Shown here in pieces: positions 61,804-64,000 of a stretch of DNA of 64,000 bases. A program made the position numbers and the translations under genes. The notes beneath the pieces are model-generated. The model was not told where the DNA came from and ran no database searches. It worked only from the letters and a program-made list of their open reading frames with translations. Each line of letters begins with the position of its first letter. Position 1 is the first letter of the stretch. The stretch is from Alicyclobacillus shizuokensis NBRC 103103. Lineage in GTDB: Bacteria; Bacillota; Bacilli; Alicyclobacillales; Alicyclobacillaceae. The DNA lies in contig NZ_BCQV01000002.1 in assembly GCF_001552255.1 (NCBI RefSeq), positions 62,001 to 126,000 on the forward strand. Direction: 5' to 3'.

Positions 61804-62598
61804 TTACCGGATGCGCCATGGATGGGTGTAAATGTTGAAGGTTCCGTTACGGACAAAGCCCACCACAGTGATATTCAGCTCCTGTGCGATGTCCAGCGCC
61901 AACGATGTAGGCGCAGACCGGGCTAGCACAATGCCGATCCCCATCTTGGCCACTTTGAGCAGGACCTCGGACGAAACGCGGCCACTGAAAGTGACTACGC
62001 GACCGGTCCGGGAAATGTGGTGACGCAGACAATACCCGTGCAACTTGTCCAGGGCGTTGTGACGCCCGATGTCGGTCCGCGCCATAACATTGCCTTCGAT
62101 GTCCGCCAAGCAGGCCATATGTACGCCACCTGTCTGATGAAACAGGTCCGCCATGGCGTCCATACGGTCCACCAATTGCAACACCGTTGGCGGATCCAGC
62201 GTCACATCATCACCCACCCAACGCGCGGTGTGTGCATCATTGTAAAAATAGAAGGACTGCCGCCCTTTCCCGCAGCACGAACCGATGTACCGCTTGTTGA
62301 AAAACGCTTGGTTGAAATTGACGAGATTGGTGGTGTGAACACGGGCTGTTCCGGTACGCGAATTGACCACCAGATCGTTAACCTGGTCCACGGAGCGAAC
62401 AATGCCTTCGGAGGCGAGAAAACCCAAAACGAGGTCATCCATATGCTCAGGAGAACAAACGACTGTCGCCATTTCCTGATCGTTTACGTATATCGTCAAC
62501 GCGTACTCCGTTGCCACCGACTCTTCAACCGGCTGACAATCCCCCGCCTCGTAGCGGAGCGCCGGCCGCTGCTCGGACAACGGCAGACCGTGGCTCAC
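61804..62598 (-). CDS. fdhD: Formate dehydrogenase accessory sulfurtransferase FdhD
   Basis: FdhD transfers sulfur to the molybdenum cofactor of formate dehydrogenase. GTG 62598 with GAGGGG nine bases upstream gives 264 residues. Family segments are DDLVLGFLASEGIVR, DIGRHNALDKLHGY and SGRVSSEVLLKVAKMG. The E. coli Cys-x-x-Cys loop reads GSCCGKG here, with two adjacent Cys. No formate dehydrogenase or Moco gene is in the window. Confidence 0.92.
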   Translation of the reverse strand: MSHGLPLSEQRPALRYEAGDCQPVEESVATEYALTIYVNDQEMATVVCSPEHMDDLVLGFLASEGIVRSVDQVNDLVVNSRTGTARVHTTNLVNFNQAFFNKRYIGSCCGKGRQSFYFYNDAHTARWVGDDVTLDPPTVLQLVDRMDAMADLFHQTGGVHMACLADIEGNVMARTDIGRHNALDKLHGYCLRHHISRTGRVVTFSGRVSSEVLLKVAKMGIGIVLARSAPTSLALDIAQELNITVVGFVRNGTFNIYTHPWRIR

Positions 62599-62696
62599 CG
62601 TCAACCACCCCTCTCGACCGATTATCCCTGAACTTTCGTATACGTGCAAGTGCTGCCAAAAACGTCGAAACCACCGCGATTCACCGCATGAGAAAC

Positions 62697-62730
62697 GGAA
62701 GCCCACAGGGCCGCAACCAAGCCGGCTTCC
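62697..62730 (-). terminator. Possible terminator after the aspartokinase gene
   Basis: GGAAGCC (62724-62730) pairs with GGCTTCC (62697-62703) on the minus strand, but only GTTTCTC follows. It is weak evidence. Confidence 0.35.
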
Positions 62731-62829
62731 TTTGACACGCGGGTGCAAGCAAACAAGCCGCGCGGAAGCACCTCACCCTCGGTGCCGTCCGGCGGCTTCG
62801 TCGATTCGTCAGGCTGCTGAAAGGAAGAC

Positions 62830-64000
62830 TCACCGGGAAGACTCGGTGCCCACCAACCCCACCCGGTCCTCGACGCTTATTTCTTCGGATTGGATTTGCT
62901 CGAGAAACACCTCATGTAGGCGGCCAGCCGCCAACTCCAACTGCTCCGCCGGAATGATGCACGACACCTTCATCTCCGACGTACTCACCATCTTCAGCGG
63001 AATGTCGGCCTCGGCGAGTGTCCGAAACATCGTGGCAGCGACACCGGGGTTACTGATCATCCCCGCCCCGACAATCGACACCTTGGCCAAGCCGGTTTCA
63101 CAGACAACGTCGTCAAATCCCAAAGTCGACTTGAGGGCGGTCACCATCTCCATGGCGACAGCGGCGTCGTCCTCCTTGACCGTGAACGACACATCCACCT
63201 TGTCGGCAGCAACCACGCTCTGGACGATGACATCGACATTGACGCTGGCCTCGGCCAACGTGGAAAACACTGCAGCGATGCCATGCCGCGAGAGCGGCAC
63301 ACCAATCACAGTTACCCTAGCGACCTGGCGTTCAAACGCGACGCCCGTCACCAACTGCTGCATTTCTAAACCCTGCACCGTCTCCATCACCTGCGTTCCT
63401 TCTTCCTCCGAAAAGCTGGACCTTACAACCAGGGGCACCCCGTACTTCTTAGCGTTCTCCACCGCCCTGGGATGAAGGACCTGGGCGCCGAGCGTCGCCA
63501 ACTCCAACATCTCGTCATAGGATATGGCCGCCAGTTTGCGAGCGTGGGGCACCACTCGTGGATCGGATGTATATACTCCATCCACATCTGTATAAATTTC
63601 ACACAGGTCCGCATGCAAAACAGCCGCCACCGCCACGGCCGTCGTATCGGATCCACCGCGGCCCAACGTCGTAACATCCGTTCCGGCAATTCCCTGGAAC
63701 CCGGTGACGACGGGAATCACTCCCGCATTCAACGCCGCCTGTAGACCTTCGCAGCGGATCTCCGTCATTCTCGCCGATCCATGGTTGGCTTCGGTCTGTA
63801 TCCCCGCCTGCCAGCCGGAAAAGGATTTCGCTTTCACACCGCGCTTCTGCAGAGCCATCGCCAACAGCGCGGCCGAAACCTGCTCACCGGTGGCCAAGAG
63901 CGCATCCAGTTCTCGCGCGTCCGGCCGTTCCGACACGCCATGGGCCAGGGCCAACAGGTCATCTGTGGTATCCCCCATCGCAGAGACCACCACAACACAC
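62830..64000 (-). CDS. Aspartate kinase (partial, N-terminus missing)
   Basis: Aspartokinase phosphorylates aspartate for lysine, threonine, methionine and diaminopimelate. About 388 residues are visible; the start, including the KFGGTSV motif, lies beyond the right edge. LGRGGSDTTAVAVAAVLHAD and YTDVDGVYTSDPRVVP of the kinase domain and two ACT domains (ending VSTSEMKVSCIIPAEQLE) identify it. The layout matches the lysine-responsive LysC type, but feedback specificity cannot be told. Confidence 0.95.
   Translation of the reverse strand, partial: CVVVVSAMGDTTDDLLALAHGVSERPDARELDALLATGEQVSAALLAMALQKRGVKAKSFSGWQAGIQTEANHGSARMTEIRCEGLQAALNAGVIPVVTGFQGIAGTDVTTLGRGGSDTTAVAVAAVLHADLCEIYTDVDGVYTSDPRVVPHARKLAAISYDEMLELATLGAQVLHPRAVENAKKYGVPLVVRSSFSEEEGTQVMETVQGLEMQQLVTGVAFERQVARVTVIGVPLSRHGIAAVFSTLAEASVNVDVIVQSVVAADKVDVSFTVKEDDAAVAMEMVTALKSTLGFDDVVCETGLAKVSIVGAGMISNPGVAATMFRTLAEADIPLKMVSTSEMKVSCIIPAEQLELAAGRLHEVFLEQIQSEEISVEDRVGLVGTESSR

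Noticed and set aside
1-64000. CRISPR arrays, insertion sequences, prophage or att sites
   Set aside because: No regularly spaced repeats with spacers, transposase motifs or integrase genes were found. The only spaced repeat array is the MraZ operator, which is too short and has no spacers.

Overview
The window is a piece of a chromosome from a moderately high-GC, endospore-forming member of the Bacillota. The evidence is the Bacillus-type pyr operon with a PyrR-binding leader, the complete spoIIGA-sigE-sigG block inside a dcw (division and cell wall) cluster, spoVD, a spoVE/ftsW gene, an RsfA-type prespore regulator, a GerAC-type germination lipoprotein, bacillithiol synthesis (bshC), a meso-DAP type MurE (DNPR motif) and an elongator tRNA-Met of Bacillus type. 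GC content together with bshC and the tandem DUF881-sbp genes fits the Alicyclobacillaceae or a close relative. This placement is inference, not a database result.

Layout. 1-5.8 kb (minus): pyrR-pyrB-pyrC-carA-carB, with a leader carrying a sigma-A promoter, one PyrR-binding loop and an attenuator; carB runs off the left edge. 5.8-11.6 kb (minus): rluD-like, lspA, a ylyA-like DksA/TraR gene, divIVA, ylmH, yggT, yggS and pgeF, interrupted by one small plus-strand membrane gene. The usual neighbours sepF and ileS are absent from their expected slots. 11.7-17.3 kb: ylmC, sigG, sigE, spoIIGA, ftsZ, ftsA, with candidate Spo0A, sigma-H and sigma-F signals. 17.5-34.9 kb: sbp, two DUF881 genes, divIB, then (after a terminator and a new promoter) murA, murB, murG, spoVE/ftsW, murD, mraY, murE, spoVD, pbpB, ftsL, rsmH, mraZ. 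The mraZ leader has five decameric MraZ-type repeats. bshC follows at 36 kb.

37-57 kb is a patchwork of shorter units on both strands: an unknown membrane protein and a FabG-like reductase, a GerAC lipoprotein, an RsfA-type regulator with a sigma-F-like promoter, thiI with its cysteine desulfurase, gapB, a MidA-like methyltransferase followed by a 28-residue membrane peptide, clpP behind a CtsR-like operator, a Cys-less isochorismatase-fold protein, DUF3055 and IDEAL-domain proteins, an ABC exporter, a YmcA/RicA-like protein, DUF1292, a TerC-family protein behind a yybP-ykoY manganese riboswitch, a TIM-barrel glycosidase-like protein and a VOC pseudogene.

57-64 kb (minus): a tRNA Ser-Met-Thr cluster with a strong terminator, a HAD hydrolase, serC, serA with a structured leader, fdhD, and a partial aspartokinase gene at the right edge.

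The genes mostly serve nucleotide, envelope, division and sporulation functions. No CRISPR array, transposase, integrase or obvious genomic island is visible. The most interesting material is regulatory architecture and several very small, previously easy-to-miss genes.
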